40,726 nucleotides of DNA from Asaia bogorensis. Lineage in GTDB: Bacteria; Pseudomonadota; Alphaproteobacteria; SHVZ01. The stretch is taken from the NCBI GenBank assembly GCA_945897335.1, contig CAMDFP010000008.1, forward strand, positions 1-40,726, given 5' to 3'. Below the pieces are notes generated by a model. That model was given only the letters and a program-made list of their open reading frames with translations. It ran no database searches and had not been told where the DNA came from. Of the stretch, positions 33,110 to 40,726 are shown piece after piece (position 1 is the first letter of the stretch; each line of letters starts with the position of its first letter). A program made the position numbers and the translations under genes.

Positions 33110-34237
33110 ATGATGCGCATCGCTTTCCTCGATCGGCTGCCCTGGGACTACCGGGTGGACACGCCCTGGCACCGCCCGCTCGGCGGCTCGCAGTCGGCGC
33201 TCTGCTATCTGGCCTCGGCACTCGCGGCCCTCGGCCACGAGGTCCGCCTGGCGACGATGACCCGGAGCCCTGCCCGCATCGACGGCGTCGACTGCGTCAA
33301 TGCCGCAGACGGCGGCCTCGGATTGTTCGAGGGGGCCGAGGTCGCGGTCGTCCTCAACGATCCGGAGCCTGAGATCGCCCGCGGGCTCCGCGCCCGGATC
33401 GGCCCTAAGGGATTGCTCGTGCTCTGGACCCAGCACGACGTCGACCAGCCGGCCATGGCGAGCTACGCCGCGCCCGAGGCCCGGGCCCTCTTCGACCGCG
33501 TCGTCTTCGTCAGCGACTGGCAGCGCCGGGCCTATCGCCGGAGCTTCGGGCCCGGACCCGCCGACATCGTGCTCGGCAATGCGATCTCGCCCTCCGTCGG
33601 CGCGATCTTCGGCGAAGACGAGAGCCTCGCCGCCGCCAAGCCGGGCCCGCCGACGCTGATCTACACCTCGACGCCCTTCCGCGGCCTCGACGTGCTGCTC
33701 GATGCCTTCCCGCTGATCCGCTCCCGGCTGCCGGACGCGCGCCTCGTCGTGCATTCGAGTCTCGGCGTCTATCAGGTCGATGAATCCGAGGACGCCTATC
33801 GTCCGCTCTACGAGCGCTGCCGCGCACTTGCCGGCGTCGACTATCGGGGCGGGGTCGCCCAGCCCCTGCTCGCGGCCGCGCTCAAGGCGGCGCATTGCCT
33901 GGCATACCCCTCGACCTTCCCCGAGACCTTCTGCACCTCGGTGCTGGAGGCGATGGCGGCGGGCTGCCTTGCCGTGGTCGGCGATCTCGGCGCGCTGGCC
34001 GAGACCACGCGGGGCCTGGCCGAGCTGGTGCCCCTTCCATCCGATCCTGCCGATCCGGATCCCGCCGGCTATGCGCATCGCTTCGCCGAGCGCGTCGTCC
34101 GTGCGCTGGCCGATCCCGATCTGGCCCCGCGTCTCGAGCGCCAGCGACGCCTGCTTCGAGAGACCGCCACCTGGCCGGTGAGGGCGCGCTCCTGGAGCCT
34201 CTGGCTCGAGGCGGCGCTCGCCGGCCGCCGCCCGTGA
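33110..34237 (+). CDS. Group-1-type glycosyltransferase (GT4 family)
   Basis: This is a 375-residue GT-B protein from ATG 33110 (a second ATG follows at once). The N-terminal domain has the donor-loop PLGGSQSAL with Gly25-Gly26, and RVVFVSDWQRRAYR in mid-protein. The C-terminal domain opens with LIYTSTPFRGLDVLLDAFP and carries the E-x7-E motif of retaining GT4 enzymes (Glu272 and Glu280 in YPSTFPETFCTSVLEAMAAG). There is no signal peptide, so it is cytoplasmic or membrane-peripheral. It is the only glycosyltransferase here without TPRs. It is first in a five-gene operon and its stop overlaps the next start as GTGA. It may extend a glycan after the first sugar is attached by a GT41 enzyme; that is inference. 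Confidence 0.88.
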   Translation: MMRIAFLDRLPWDYRVDTPWHRPLGGSQSALCYLASALAALGHEVRLATMTRSPARIDGVDCVNAADGGLGLFEGAEVAVVLNDPEPEIARGLRARIGPKGLLVLWTQHDVDQPAMASYAAPEARALFDRVVFVSDWQRRAYRRSFGPGPADIVLGNAISPSVGAIFGEDESLAAAKPGPPTLIYTSTPFRGLDVLLDAFPLIRSRLPDARLVVHSSLGVYQVDESEDAYRPLYERCRALAGVDYRGGVAQPLLAAALKAAHCLAYPSTFPETFCTSVLEAMAAGCLAVVGDLGALAETTRGLAELVPLPSDPADPDPAGYAHRFAERVVRALADPDLAPRLERQRRLLRETATWPVRARSWSLWLEAALAGRRP

Positions 34238-34272
34238 CGATGATGCCCGTGACGATGATGCCGGTGACGATG
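34234..34272 (+). repeat. 15-bp tandem repeat of start codons at a translation start
   Basis: GTGACGATGATGCCC, then GTGACGATGATGCCG, then a partial third copy GTGACGATG begin exactly at the overlapping stop/start. Each unit holds one GTG and two ATG codons in the reading frame (residues V/M-T-M-M-P), so there are eight candidate in-frame starts within 39 bp. Confidence 0.9.
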
Positions 34273-35985
34273 GCATCGACGACGACGGAGATCGTCCTGC
34301 TCTGCCGGCGCGACCTGGCGCTGATGCCGGCACTGGCGCCGGCGCTGGCCGAGCTCGGACGGCTGACCGGGACCGCCGCCTGGCTGGTCCGGGCGCTCGG
34401 CATCGATCCGGCGCTCGTCTCCGCCCTGATCAATCTCGGCGCGTTCAGGTGCGGAGCGGGCGATGCCGGGGGTGCTGCCGTCCCGCTCGCGCGCGCGCTG
34501 GCGCTGGCTCCCGACGAGCCGTCGGCCTGGTTCAACCAGGGAGTCGCCCGCGGCCGTACGCCCGGGGCCGCCGTAGCCTATCGCCGCTCGCTGGCGCTGG
34601 CACCGTCCGCCGACGCCGCCACATATCTCGCCCATGTGCTGCGGGACGGCGATCCGCTGATCGCCGCGATCCCCGTCTACCGCCAGGCGCTGGCGCTGGC
34701 GCCGTCGGATCCCCTCCTCTTCGAGTGCCTCGCCTTCTGCCGGAGCTACGATCCGCAAGCGACGAGCCCGGAGATCTTCAGCCTCAAGCGGCGCTGGGCC
34801 GCCCTGGTGGCGCGCCCGCCCTTGCCGGCGCCGGCCCTGCCGCGCGATCCGGCCGAACCGGATCCCGATCGGCGGCTCCGCGTCGCCTATCTCTCGGCCG
34901 ACCTCTACGACCATCCGGTCGGACGCAACCTGGTCGGCCTGCTCGAGCATCACGACCGGAACGCGGTCGAGGTCTGCCTCTACGATCTCCGCGAAGGCAA
35001 TGATGCGATCGCGCGCCGCCTGAGGGCCGCTGCCTCCCTCCGGCGCGCCGCAGCCGGGCTCGACGACCGGGCTCTGGCCGAGACCATCCGCTCGGACCGC
35101 ATCGACCTCCTGGTCCTGCTCGCCGGCCACACGCCGTTCAACCGGCTGGCTCTTGCGGACTTCCGATCGGCGCCGGTGCAGGTGGCGATGCACGACTTCA
35201 CCACCAGCGGACTTCTCTCGATCGATGCCGTCCTCGGCGATCGGACGCTGATGCCGGAGGGAGGCGAGGAGGGCTTCGTCGAGACGGTGATCCGGCTTCC
35301 CACCTTCTATCTGCACGAGCCGCTGCCCGACGTACCGATCCCGTCGCGTCCCGCGCTCGGGCCCGGCGAGCCGCTGGTGCTCGTCTCCGCCAACAACCCG
35401 GCCAAGCTCAACGACCGCGTCATCGACCTCTGGGGACGCATCCTGCTCGGCCTGCCGCGCGCCCGCCTTCTCCTCAAATATCGCGACCGCTTCGGCGATC
35501 CCCTGGTCCGGCGGCGCTGGCTCGCCCGGCTCGCTCTCTCAAGCGTCGGCGCCGACCGTCTTCTCTTTCATACCGGCGACGATGACCTGGCCTCTCACCT
35601 CGCCGTCGTCGGCGGCGCCGACCTGGCGCTCGATCCCTTTCCCTTCAACGGCTGCACCACCAGCTACGAGGCGCTCTGGATGGGCGTGCCCGTGGTGACG
35701 CTGGTGGGCAAACGCTTCGTCGGGCGGGCAGGGGCGGCGATGGTGCAGCCGCTCGGGCTCTCCGACCTCGCCGTCGCCGACGAGGACGCCTATGTCGCCG
35801 CCGCCCTCGGCCTCGCCGCCGATCCCGCGCGCCGCGCCCGCCTCAGGGCCGAGCTCAGGCCTCGTCTCAGATCCTCGGCGCTGCTGGATGCGGGCGCTCA
35901 CGCGACCTCGGTCGAGGCCGCCTATCGCCGGCTCTGGCGGGACTGGTGCGGGCGGAAAACGAAAGAACGAAATCCCGTTCGATGA
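34234..35985 (+). CDS. TPR + SPINDLY-type O-linked GlcNAc transferase-like protein (GT41), short TPR region
   Basis: This is a 583-residue protein from GTG 34234, which overlaps the GT4 stop as GTGA. The frame extends to 33895 only as a shadow. The first 15 codons are a tandem repeat carrying several in-frame start codons. TPR-like repeats cover about 30-175, shorter than in the other GT41 copies. The catalytic region has RVAYLSADL, His227 (YDHPVGRN), LLAGHTPFNR, MHDFTTSGL, Lys391 (ANNPAKLN) and Asp467 (ALDPFPFNG), then TSYEALWMGVPV. It is very like 8514-10415, with long matching stretches around the His and the HDxTTSG motif. All nucleotide-sugar residues are retained. It is coupled to the next GT41 gene by ATGA. 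Confidence 0.92.
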   Translation: MTMMPVTMMPVTMASTTTEIVLLCRRDLALMPALAPALAELGRLTGTAAWLVRALGIDPALVSALINLGAFRCGAGDAGGAAVPLARALALAPDEPSAWFNQGVARGRTPGAAVAYRRSLALAPSADAATYLAHVLRDGDPLIAAIPVYRQALALAPSDPLLFECLAFCRSYDPQATSPEIFSLKRRWAALVARPPLPAPALPRDPAEPDPDRRLRVAYLSADLYDHPVGRNLVGLLEHHDRNAVEVCLYDLREGNDAIARRLRAAASLRRAAAGLDDRALAETIRSDRIDLLVLLAGHTPFNRLALADFRSAPVQVAMHDFTTSGLLSIDAVLGDRTLMPEGGEEGFVETVIRLPTFYLHEPLPDVPIPSRPALGPGEPLVLVSANNPAKLNDRVIDLWGRILLGLPRARLLLKYRDRFGDPLVRRRWLARLALSSVGADRLLFHTGDDDLASHLAVVGGADLALDPFPFNGCTTSYEALWMGVPVVTLVGKRFVGRAGAAMVQPLGLSDLAVADEDAYVAAALGLAADPARRARLRAELRPRLRSSALLDAGAHATSVEAAYRRLWRDWCGRKTKERNPVR

Positions 35986-38069
35986 CCCAGCCGGACCTCC
36001 TCGCCCACGCCCAGGCTCATCTGGCGGCCGGCCGCCTCGCCGAGGCGGAAGCGGCGTTCCGGCGGATCCTCGAGGTCCCTCCCGACTTAGGGCCGCTCCG
36101 CGGACAGGCGCTCTGGGGCCTCGGCCTCGTCGCCGCCCGCGCCGGCCGTCCCGACCTCGCCTTGGGCCTGCTCGAGGAAGCGGTGCGGATCCTTCCGCGA
36201 GAAGCCGAGATCCATCTCCATCTCGGCCAGGCCCGTCTCGAGGCCGGCGCCTCGGATCCCTCGCGCCCGGATCTTGTTCGCCCGGATCTTGCCCGTCTGG
36301 CTCTTGCCCGGGCGCTGGCGCTGGTGCCGGGCGAGCCGGCCATCCTCGAAGCCCTCGGACGTGCCACTGCCGCCCGCACCGCCATCGCCCGCCTCTGGCA
36401 GGAACGCGCGCTGGCGCTGGCGCCGGAGTTTCTCGCCGCCCGTCTCAATCTCGCCGTCCTTCTCGCCGGCGAGGGCGCTCCCGATCGCGCGCGGCGCGAG
36501 ATCGCATGTGCGCTGGCACTCGCCCCCGAGGCAGCCTCCGCCTGGTTCAATCTCGGCGTCGTCCTCGGGCACACCGAAGAGGCCTGCACCGCCTTCGAAC
36601 GCACGCTGGCCCTCGATCCGGGCGCGCTCGATGCCGCCGTCAACCGCTCGCGCCTGCTTCTGTCCACGCGGCCGAGCCGGGCCGAGCCGGCGCTCCGGCG
36701 CGTCGCGGCGCTTTTCCCTTCGACCCCGATGGCGCTCACCCAGCTCGCGCATCTCGCCCGGGTGTCGGCCCTCGGCGAGCCCGCCGCCCGCCTCTTCGCC
36801 CGCGCGCATGCCGCCGATGCCGCGAACCCGGCGCTCCACAGCAACTGGCTGCAGCAGCTCGCCTACGATCCGGATCTGAAGCCCGAGACCGGTCTCGCCC
36901 GTCATCGCGACTGGGCCCGCCGTCATGCCGCAAAACCACGGCTCGCCGATCCAGATCCCGTTGATCTTGATCCGGCGCGGCGGCTTCGCATCGGCTATGT
37001 CTCGGCCGATCTCGCCCGCCATCCGGTCGGCATCTTCCTCCTGCCGGCGCTCCGCCATCGCGACCCGCGCTCGCAGGAGATCGTCTGCTATTCCGGCACG
37101 CGCCCGCCCGATGCCTGGACCGACCGCCTCCGAGCATCCGCCGATCGCTGGGTCGAGGCGGCCGACCTCGACGACGACGCGCTGGAAGACCGCATCCGCA
37201 CCGACCGCATCGACATCCTGGTCGACCTCTCCGGCCACACCGCCGGCAACCGGCTTCCGGTCTTCGCCCGCCGGCCGGCGCCGCTGCAGGCCGCCTGGAT
37301 CGGCTATCCGGGCTCGACCGGCCTCGAGGAGATCGACGTCGTGATCGCCGATCTGGTGCAAGCGCCGCCCGCGCATGAGCGCTGGTTCGTCGAGCGCATC
37401 GAGCGGCTGGATCCAGGCTACCTCGCCTATGAACCGCCGGACGATGCGCCGGATGTCGCCCCGCTGCCGGCGCTGGCGAGAGGGCACGTCACCTTCGGCA
37501 GCCTCAACAACCCGGCCAAGCTCAATCCGAAGATCCTTCGCCTGTGGGCCGGCGTGCTTGCCGCCGTGCCGGGCGCGCGCCTGCTCCTCGCCTGGCCCGG
37601 CTTCGCCGACCCCAGGGTCGAAGAGCGGCTCCGCGCGCTCGCCGCCGGCTCCGGCATCGCCCCCGATCGCCTCGAGCTCCGCCCCGGCGGCGCGCCCGCC
37701 GCGTTCCTCGCCCGCTACGGCGAGATCGACGTCGCGCTCGATCCCCGGCCCTATTCCGGCGGCCTCACCACGCTGGAGGCGCTGTGGATGGGCGTGCCCG
37801 TCGTCACCTGCCCCGACGAGCGCTTCGCCGGCCGTCACGCCGCGAGCCATCTGACGCAGGCCGGGCTCGCCGACTGGATCGTGCCGGACGAGGCCGCCTA
37901 TGTCGCCCGCGCCGCCGCCGCCGCCGCCGATCTCGATCGTTTGAGCCGGCTTCGCCAGGGCCTGCGCGCGCAGCTCTCGGCCTCCTCGCTTCTGGACGGC
38001 GCCGGCTTCGCCCGCCGGCTCGATGCTCTCTGGCGCCGGATCTGGCGCCGGCGCTCTGCGGGCCTTTGA
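35982..38069 (+). CDS. TPR + SPINDLY-type O-linked GlcNAc transferase-like protein (GT41)
   Basis: This is a 695-residue protein from ATG 35982, coupled to the previous gene by ATGA (the frame to 35946 is a shadow). TPR repeats cover about 1-310, with clear units AAARLNLAVLLAGEGAPDRAR-like and AWFNLGVVLGHTEEACTAF. The catalytic region contains RIGYVSADL, His347 (ARHPVGI), LSGHTAGNR, WIGYPGSTGL, Lys513 (LNNPAKLN) and Asp587 in ALDPRPYSG, then LTTLEALWMGVPV. The WIGYPGSTG motif is close to that of eukaryotic OGT (WLGYPGTSG), so this is the nearest to canonical OGT in the window. Only two bases separate its stop (TGA 38067-38069) from the next start, as TGAGATG. Confidence 0.91.
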   Translation: MTQPDLLAHAQAHLAAGRLAEAEAAFRRILEVPPDLGPLRGQALWGLGLVAARAGRPDLALGLLEEAVRILPREAEIHLHLGQARLEAGASDPSRPDLVRPDLARLALARALALVPGEPAILEALGRATAARTAIARLWQERALALAPEFLAARLNLAVLLAGEGAPDRARREIACALALAPEAASAWFNLGVVLGHTEEACTAFERTLALDPGALDAAVNRSRLLLSTRPSRAEPALRRVAALFPSTPMALTQLAHLARVSALGEPAARLFARAHAADAANPALHSNWLQQLAYDPDLKPETGLARHRDWARRHAAKPRLADPDPVDLDPARRLRIGYVSADLARHPVGIFLLPALRHRDPRSQEIVCYSGTRPPDAWTDRLRASADRWVEAADLDDDALEDRIRTDRIDILVDLSGHTAGNRLPVFARRPAPLQAAWIGYPGSTGLEEIDVVIADLVQAPPAHERWFVERIERLDPGYLAYEPPDDAPDVAPLPALARGHVTFGSLNNPAKLNPKILRLWAGVLAAVPGARLLLAWPGFADPRVEERLRALAAGSGIAPDRLELRPGGAPAAFLARYGEIDVALDPRPYSGGLTTLEALWMGVPVVTCPDERFAGRHAASHLTQAGLADWIVPDEAAYVARAAAAAADLDRLSRLRQGLRAQLSASSLLDGAGFARRLDALWRRIWRRRSAGL

Positions 38070-38070
38070 G

Positions 38071-39447
38071 ATGAGCGCCGATCTCCGCCGCCGTCTCATT
38101 CGGGATCCGCAAGCGGCGGAGGCCTGGCGGTCCCTCGCTTTCGCCTTCGCTGCCGGCAACGAGATCGCGGCCGCGGCCGCGATCTTCTCTCGTCTCGCGG
38201 CTCTTCGTCCCGAAGCGCTCGATCTCTCCAACCTGGCCGAGCTCCGCCGCGCCGCCGGCCTTGGCGCCGCCGCGCGCTCGGCCCGCCGCGCCCTCGCCCT
38301 CGATCCGGCGCTGGCCGCCGCCCACAACAATCGCGGCAACATCGTCCTTAAGGAAGATCGTCCCGCCGAAGGCGAGGCCGCCTTCCGCCGGGCGCTGGCA
38401 CTCCAGCCGGGGTTTCGCGACGCCGCCTACAACCTCGCCGCCGCCCGCAACGACCAGGGCGATCCGCCGGCCGCCATCGCGGTCTACGAACGCGTGCTCG
38501 CAACGGCGCCGGATTTCTTCCAGGCGCAGTGGAACCGGGCGCTGGCGCTTCTCGCCGCCGGCCGCTGGCAGGAGGGCTGGCAGGCGCACGAGATCCGGCG
38601 CGCCCATCCGCTGCTGAAGCCCCGCGACTTCGAGATCCCCGACTGGACCGGCGAGCCGCTCGCCGGGCGCCGCATCCTCGTGGCATCCGAGCAGGGCCAT
38701 GGCGACAGCATCCAGTTCCTGCGCTTCGTGCCGGAGCTCGCGCGCCTGGGCGGCCGCGTCGTCCTCGACCTGCCGGCGCCGCTGCTGCGTCTCGCCCAGG
38801 TGCTCCCCGGCGTCGAGCGGCTGATCGAAAGCGGGACGCCGCCGGGCGAAGTCGATCTCACCGTCCCGCTGATGAGCCTGCCGCTGAGACTTGGGCTCGG
38901 CGAGAGGGCGGCAGCTCCCGTGGCCCCTTATCTCCTCCCGCCTCCTCTGGTCCCGCCGGCGATCATCCGCGACGGCCGGCCGCTGGTGGGGCTGGTCTGG
39001 GCCGGAAACCCGGGGAACAAATCCGATGCCCGGCGCTCGCTCACCCTCGAGCGTCTCGGCCCGGTGCTGGCGCCGGCGGGGCTGCGCTTCGTCTCGCTGC
39101 AGTTCGGGCCCCGCGCCGCCGACATTGCCTCGTCCGGTCTCGAGGGGCGGATCGAGACGCTGGACGATCTCGGCGACTTCGCCACCACCGCCGCCATCGC
39201 CGCGTCTCTCGATCTCGTCGTCACCGTCGACACCGCGATGGCGCATCTCGCCGGCGCCAGCGGCAACGAGGCCTGGGTGCTGCTGGCCCATGCGCCGGAC
39301 TGGCGCTGGGGGATGAGGGGCGAGACCACGTCCTGGTATCCCTCGCTCCGTCTCTTCCGCCAACCCGGCCCCGGCGACTGGAACGGAGTCGTGCACGCCC
39401 TCGTCCGGGCGCTGGCCGAGCGCTTCCCCGGGGCCGCCCGGAGATGA
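38071..39447 (+). CDS. TPR-containing GT9-like glycosyltransferase
   Basis: This is a 458-residue protein from ATG 38071; the frame to 38023 is a shadow of the preceding gene. TPR-like repeats fill about 5-175 (HNNRGNIVLKEDRPAEG, YNLAAARNDQGDPPAA, WNRALALLAAGRW). The linker is degenerate (WQAHEIRRAHP) compared with the usual YEWRW. The transferase fold has SEQGHGDSIQFLRFVP (206-221; His replaces the usual Leu or Phe), VPLMSLP, GLVWAGNP (307-314), VDTAMAHLAGASGNEAW (386-402), PDWRWG and SWYPSLRLFRQ. It is complete. It is coupled by ATGA to the next gene, with which it shares long matching segments, so the two look like tandem duplicates. Confidence 0.9.
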   Translation: MSADLRRRLIRDPQAAEAWRSLAFAFAAGNEIAAAAAIFSRLAALRPEALDLSNLAELRRAAGLGAAARSARRALALDPALAAAHNNRGNIVLKEDRPAEGEAAFRRALALQPGFRDAAYNLAAARNDQGDPPAAIAVYERVLATAPDFFQAQWNRALALLAAGRWQEGWQAHEIRRAHPLLKPRDFEIPDWTGEPLAGRRILVASEQGHGDSIQFLRFVPELARLGGRVVLDLPAPLLRLAQVLPGVERLIESGTPPGEVDLTVPLMSLPLRLGLGERAAAPVAPYLLPPPLVPPAIIRDGRPLVGLVWAGNPGNKSDARRSLTLERLGPVLAPAGLRFVSLQFGPRAADIASSGLEGRIETLDDLGDFATTAAIAASLDLVVTVDTAMAHLAGASGNEAWVLLAHAPDWRWGMRGETTSWYPSLRLFRQPGPGDWNGVVHALVRALAERFPGAARR

Positions 39448-40726
39448 CCCAGCCCGATCGTCTTCACGAAACCCAGCGCCTTCACGAAGAGGGCCAGCGC
39501 CTTCACGAAGAGGGATTGAGCCTTCTCGAGGCGGGCCGGCTCGACGAGGCGCTCGACCGCATCGGCCGCGCCCTCGATCTCGCCTCGATGCGTCCTTTGC
39601 AGCAGACGGCGCTTGTCGTGCTGAAGACGGCCCAGCTGCACAACAGCTTCGGAGCGGTGCTGATCGAGCTCGGTCACGCCGAGGCGGCGGCCGCGTCGTT
39701 CCGGATCGCGCTGGTGCTGGCGCCGGGATTCGCTCCGGCCTGGACCAACCTCGGCAGCGCCGCCGTCTCGGCGTCTGCCCATGGCCGCGCCATCGCGCTC
39801 GCTCCGTTCGCCGCCGATGCCCATGCCAATCTCGGCGCGCTCGAGCAGCGACGGGGACGGAGCGAGGCCGCCCTTCGCCGCTATGCAGCGGCGGTGGCGC
39901 TGGATCCGGCCGATCCCCGCGTCTGGTCCAATCTCGGTTCGGCCCGCTATTGGGCCGGGCGGCTCGACCTGGCAGGACGGGCCTTCGAGCGCGCGCTCGC
40001 CCTCGCTCCCGGTTTCGCCGACGGCCGGTTTCACCGCGGCCTGCTCCGGCTGCTCCTCGGCGACTACGCCGGCGGCTTCGCCGACTACGAAGAACGCCGC
40101 AAGCGCCGCAGCGGCATCGTCCGCCTCCGCCGCGCGATCCCGGGCTGGGCCGGCGAGGATCCGGCGGGGAAGCGCCTGCTCGTCTGGGGCGAGCAGGGCC
40201 TCGGCGACACGATCCACTTCGCCCGCTTCGTCCCTTTGCTCACCGCGCGCGGTGCCGAGGTCACGCTGGCCGCGCCGCGCCGGCTGGTCTCGCTCCTGAG
40301 GACGCTCGGCGACGTCGAGCGGGTCCAGTCGTTCGAGGAGCCGCTGCCGGCGGTCGATCTGCAGGCCCCGCTGATGAGCCTGCCGCATCTGCTCGGCCTC
40401 GGCGCCGCCGCCGCCGCTCCGCTCGCGCCCTATCTGGCTTCGCCGCCGGCGTCGGCCGCATTCGTCACCGACGGCCGGCCGCTGGTCGGTCTCGCCTGGG
40501 CCGGTAGCCCGACCAACGAGTCGGATGCCTGGCGCTCGCTCGCCCTCGAGCGTCTCTCTCCGCTGCTGGCGCTGAAGGGTCTCCGCTTCGTCTCGCTGCA
40601 GTTCGGCGTCAGCGCCGCCGACGTGGCGGCGGCCGGCCTCGAGGGTCGCCTCGAGACGCGGGAGGATCTCGGCGACTTCGCCGACACCGCGGCTGTCGTC
40701 GCCGGCCTCGATCTCGTCGTCACCGT
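39444..40726 (+). CDS. TPR-containing GT9-like glycosyltransferase (3' end cut by window edge)
   Basis: About 427 codons are visible from ATG 39444, which overlaps the previous stop as ATGA. The frame is open to the window end. Unlike its neighbours it starts with a short heptad-like stretch, DRLHETQ, RLHEEGQ, RLHEEGL, made by a 21-bp tandem duplication. TPR units follow (about 25-215), e.g. WTNLGSAAVSASAHGRAIALA and VWSNLGSARYWAGRLDLA. The transferase domain has GEQGLGDTIHFARFVPLL (from 249), APLMSLPHLLGLG, GLAWAGSP and FVSLQFG. The DTAxAHLAGA and DWRWG motifs lie beyond the edge. It looks like a paralogue of 38071-39447. Confidence 0.88.
   Translation, partial: MTQPDRLHETQRLHEEGQRLHEEGLSLLEAGRLDEALDRIGRALDLASMRPLQQTALVVLKTAQLHNSFGAVLIELGHAEAAAASFRIALVLAPGFAPAWTNLGSAAVSASAHGRAIALAPFAADAHANLGALEQRRGRSEAALRRYAAAVALDPADPRVWSNLGSARYWAGRLDLAGRAFERALALAPGFADGRFHRGLLRLLLGDYAGGFADYEERRKRRSGIVRLRRAIPGWAGEDPAGKRLLVWGEQGLGDTIHFARFVPLLTARGAEVTLAAPRRLVSLLRTLGDVERVQSFEEPLPAVDLQAPLMSLPHLLGLGAAAAAPLAPYLASPPASAAFVTDGRPLVGLAWAGSPTNESDAWRSLALERLSPLLALKGLRFVSLQFGVSAADVAAAGLEGRLETREDLGDFADTAAVVAGLDLVVT
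39473..39514 (+). repeat. 21-bp exact tandem duplication in a TPR-GT9 N-terminus
   Basis: The units 39473-39493 and 39494-39514 are identical and encode QRLHEEG twice. A degenerate earlier unit (DRLHETQ) lies just before. The seven-residue period with Leu and charged residues suggests an amphipathic helix or a short coiled coil. Confidence 0.85.

Noticed and set aside
36087-38342. A 751-codon minus-strand open frame
   Set aside because: It is the mirror of the GT41 gene 35982-38069. It is rich in Arg, Gly and Ala without recognisable motifs.
1-40726. Window as a complete circular plasmid
   Set aside because: Both edge genes are cut at their 3' ends and run towards each other if joined, with different sequences, so the window is part of a larger replicon.

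Overview
The window is very G+C-rich DNA whose genes resemble those of Alphaproteobacteria. It looks like part of a large plasmid. Three things support a plasmid: a RepA-family initiator (32024-33031) preceded by iterons, a ParF/ParG-type partition pair (5015-5895), and a 620-residue XRE-domain protein divergent from the origin. Both window edges cut through genes, so this is a fragment rather than a closed circle. The genus cannot be told from the sequence alone.

Nearly everything else is glycosyltransferase. Sixteen genes encode tetratricopeptide-repeat (TPR) proteins with a C-terminal glycosyltransferase-like domain. Eight are of the OGT/SPINDLY type (GT41): 8514, 13880, 15784(-), 17963, 21097, 23082, 34234 and 35982. 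Eight have a C-terminal domain like the heptosyltransferase (GT9) fold: 1(-), 1216(-), 2799(-), 6523, 24985(-), 27460(-), 38071 and 39444. All eight GT41 copies keep the His, Lys and Asp positions expected of an active enzyme. One GT9-like copy (6523) has lost its most conserved motif.

Layout: (i) 1-4871, minus strand, three overlapping TPR-GT9 genes. (ii) 5015-10415, plus strand, partition ATPase, ribbon-helix-helix protein, 2-oxoglutarate/Fe(II) oxygenase, TPR-GT9 and TPR-GT41. (iii) 10416-13239, a secreted small protein, an AT-richer region with a repeated TTAACGnAATCA motif, an HTH protein and a membrane protein. (iv) 13399-25025, a SecB-family chaperone, five GT41 genes and a NeuB-type nonulosonate synthase. 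(v) 24985-29187, two TPR-GT9 genes flanking a 97-residue protein and a secreted Sel1-repeat protein. (vi) 29320-33031, the replication module with about 840 bp of iteron-bearing origin. (vii) 33110-40726, a tightly overlapping plus-strand operon of one GT4, two GT41 and two GT9 genes.

Inferred working model: a plasmid-borne cytoplasmic protein-glycosylation system. A hydroxylase might create or modify acceptor residues, many TPR transferases would each recognise different segments or acceptors, NeuB would supply a nine-carbon acidic sugar, and the SecB homologue could hold a substrate unfolded for export. No acceptor protein (flagellin, adhesin or S-layer protein) is visible here, so the target is unknown. 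Many start/stop pairs overlap as ATGA or GTGA, which suggests translational coupling inside each operon.
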